Source: an uncultured Chitinophagaceae bacterium (GTDB taxonomy: Bacteria > Bacteroidota > Bacteroidia > Chitinophagales > Chitinophagaceae). Taken from it: a stretch of DNA of 23,018 bases. The stretch is taken from assembly GCA_937897585.1 (NCBI GenBank), contig CALCNY010000109.1, forward strand, positions 1 through 23,018. The letters are read 5' to 3'. The position numbers and the translations under genes were made by a program. Of this stretch, positions 22,087-23,018 are shown one piece after another (position 1 is the first letter of the stretch; each line of letters begins with the position of its first letter). The notes under the pieces were generated by a model, which ran no database searches, was not told the DNA's origin, and worked only from the letters and a program-made list of their open reading frames with translations.

Positions 22087-22908
22087 ATGGATGTAAATAA
22101 AATTTTAAGTGCTGATGTGCTTGATATTATCTTCGAAGGAAGAAATAAAGCATATGGCGCTTATGAATTAAGAAGAACTTATAATCAGAGGCTCAAAAAA
22201 GCTTTGATTATTACTGGCTCTTTACTTCTGCTTATCTTTATCGGAACTGTCATGGCTAATGTTCTTGCAAAATACAAGAGCAAAAGCAATATTGACGTAA
22301 TCGATACAGAATTGGCACAAGTAAAAGACGAACCACCACCACCGCCACCACCACCACCTCCTCCAACACCTCCACCTCCGCCAGAAGTAAATCAGGTGAA
22401 GTTTACGCCTCCTAAAATTGTAAAGGATGAGGAAGTGGCCCCGGAAGAAAAAATTGAAGAAATCAAAGAAGATCAGGTAATCTCTTCAAAAACTGTAGAA
22501 AGTGATAACAAAGATCAAATAGTACAGGCTCCTGTTGAAGATAATTCTAAAGCAGTTGAGTTGCCAAAAGAAGACGATGAAAACAAAGTATTTACCAAAG
22601 TAGAAGTAGATGCTTCTTATGAAGGTGGTGAAGCAGGCTGGAGAAGATATCTTTCCAATAACTTGGATGCAGGAGTACCTGGTGAAAATGGTGCAGCTCC
22701 GGGAACTTATACAGTAATCGTAAGATTCATTGTGTCAAAAGATGGAAGTGTTAGTGACGTTCAGGCAGAAACCAATCATGGTTTTGGCATGGAACAAGAA
22801 TCTATCCGTGCCATCAAAAAATCTGGCAAATGGAAACCAGCAATTCAAAATGGTCGTAACGTAACCGCATACAAACGCCAGCCAATTACATGGGTGGTAC
22901 AAGAATAA
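22087..22908 (+). CDS. tonB: TonB-family energy transducer (right paralogue, proline-rich)
   Basis: This 273-residue TonB couples the adjacent ExbB-ExbD-ExbD motor to outer-membrane receptors. The cytoplasmic N-terminus NKILSADVLDIIFEGRN then YGAYELRR resembles the left TonB (27 of 40 identical), followed by a membrane helix at about 38-58. The periplasmic linker has a proline tract at residues 83-99 (sixteen prolines with one threonine), which should span the periplasm as a stiff rod, then an acidic Glu/Lys region. The TonB C-terminal domain covers about 175-273 (GTYTVIVRFIVSKDGSVSDV, then SGKWKPAIQNGRNV). It is the last gene of its operon and a terminator follows 22 bases later. The proline run probably makes translation depend on EF-P. 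Confidence 0.94.
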   Translation: MDVNKILSADVLDIIFEGRNKAYGAYELRRTYNQRLKKALIITGSLLLLIFIGTVMANVLAKYKSKSNIDVIDTELAQVKDEPPPPPPPPPPPTPPPPPEVNQVKFTPPKIVKDEEVAPEEKIEEIKEDQVISSKTVESDNKDQIVQAPVEDNSKAVELPKEDDENKVFTKVEVDASYEGGEAGWRRYLSNNLDAGVPGENGAAPGTYTVIVRFIVSKDGSVSDVQAETNHGFGMEQESIRAIKKSGKWKPAIQNGRNVTAYKRQPITWVVQE

Positions 22909-22930
22909 TTTTTGAATGATTTATTTTAAG

Positions 22931-22958
22931 ACCTCTCGTAAAAACGGGAGGTTTTTTT
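22931..22958 (+). terminator. Rho-independent terminator of the exb-ton operon
   Basis: A 9-bp stem (ACCTCTCGT 22931-22939 with ACGGGAGGT 22944-22952, one G-T wobble) closes an AAAA loop and is followed by T22952-22958. It lies 22 bases after the tonB stop codon. Confidence 0.9.
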
Positions 22959-22976
22959 ATGTGTTCAAATTATCGT

Positions 22977-23018
22977 TTAATCCCTAGCCATTGCCTTAAG
23001 GCAATGGCTAGGGATTAA
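22977..23018. repeat. Perfect 42-bp palindrome at the window edge
   Basis: The two 21-base halves are exact reverse complements around a central TTAA at 22996-22999, with no unpaired loop, and the palindrome ends at the last base of the window. It has no T tail. A loopless perfect palindrome exactly at a contig end is typical of an assembly or amplification fold-back, although a real inverted repeat continuing past the window cannot be excluded. Confidence 0.8.

Overview
The window is an AT-rich fragment of a Bacteroidota chromosome, most likely near Chitinophagales/Sphingobacteriales; the rank below phylum is my inference. Signs of the phylum are a Bacteroidota-type promoter (TTG, 19 bases, TATTTTTG), tandem exbD genes behind exbB, a TonB/PstS-like/TPR gene set, a short NuoG, and little Shine-Dalgarno sequence. 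Bases 1-36 are not genomic: 4-36 are Illumina TruSeq adapter, so this is the end of a short-read contig. The other end (22977-23018) is a perfect 42-bp palindrome stopping at the last base and may be an assembly fold-back. No stretch over 300 bases lacks a gene, and I see no rRNA, tRNA, CRISPR array, transposase or phage gene.

Layout: (1) 37-452, minus strand, a low-molecular-weight protein tyrosine phosphatase cut by the adapter. (2) 585-4383, a plus-strand group: TonB paralogue, 86-residue two-helix membrane protein, PstS-like lipoprotein and exported TPR protein, closed by a terminator at 4419-4456. (3) 4462-18388, a promoter and a complete 14-gene nuo operon (nuoA to nuoN, separate nuoC and nuoD, full NuoEFG input module) for respiratory complex I. 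A four-helix-bundle (S23/IVP-type) gene sits between nuoF and nuoG. (4) 18450-19733, a MacB/FtsX-type permease without an adjacent ATPase. (5) 19924-22908, exbB-exbD-exbD-tonB, closed by a terminator at 22931-22958.

The parts are linked by proton motive force. Complex I generates it, and the ExbB-ExbD-ExbD-TonB motor spends it on outer-membrane transport. The left-hand TonB shares 27 of its first 40 residues with the right-hand one, so two TonB paralogues flank the respiratory operon.

The most unusual structure lies between the early nuo genes. The B/C, D/E, F/G and H/I gaps are filled by inverted repeats built from 7-nt units: A-rich heptamers on the left arm and TTTTnAn-type heptamers on the right. 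The C/D gap, and weakly A/B, carries an analogous structure with an 8-nt period. Each starts just after a stop codon and ends within about 13 bases of the next start codon. The four-helix-bundle gene lies exactly between the two arms of one heptamer element, which resembles the way such ORFs occupy intervening sequences in 23S rRNA genes. This is the best candidate here for a little-described system.
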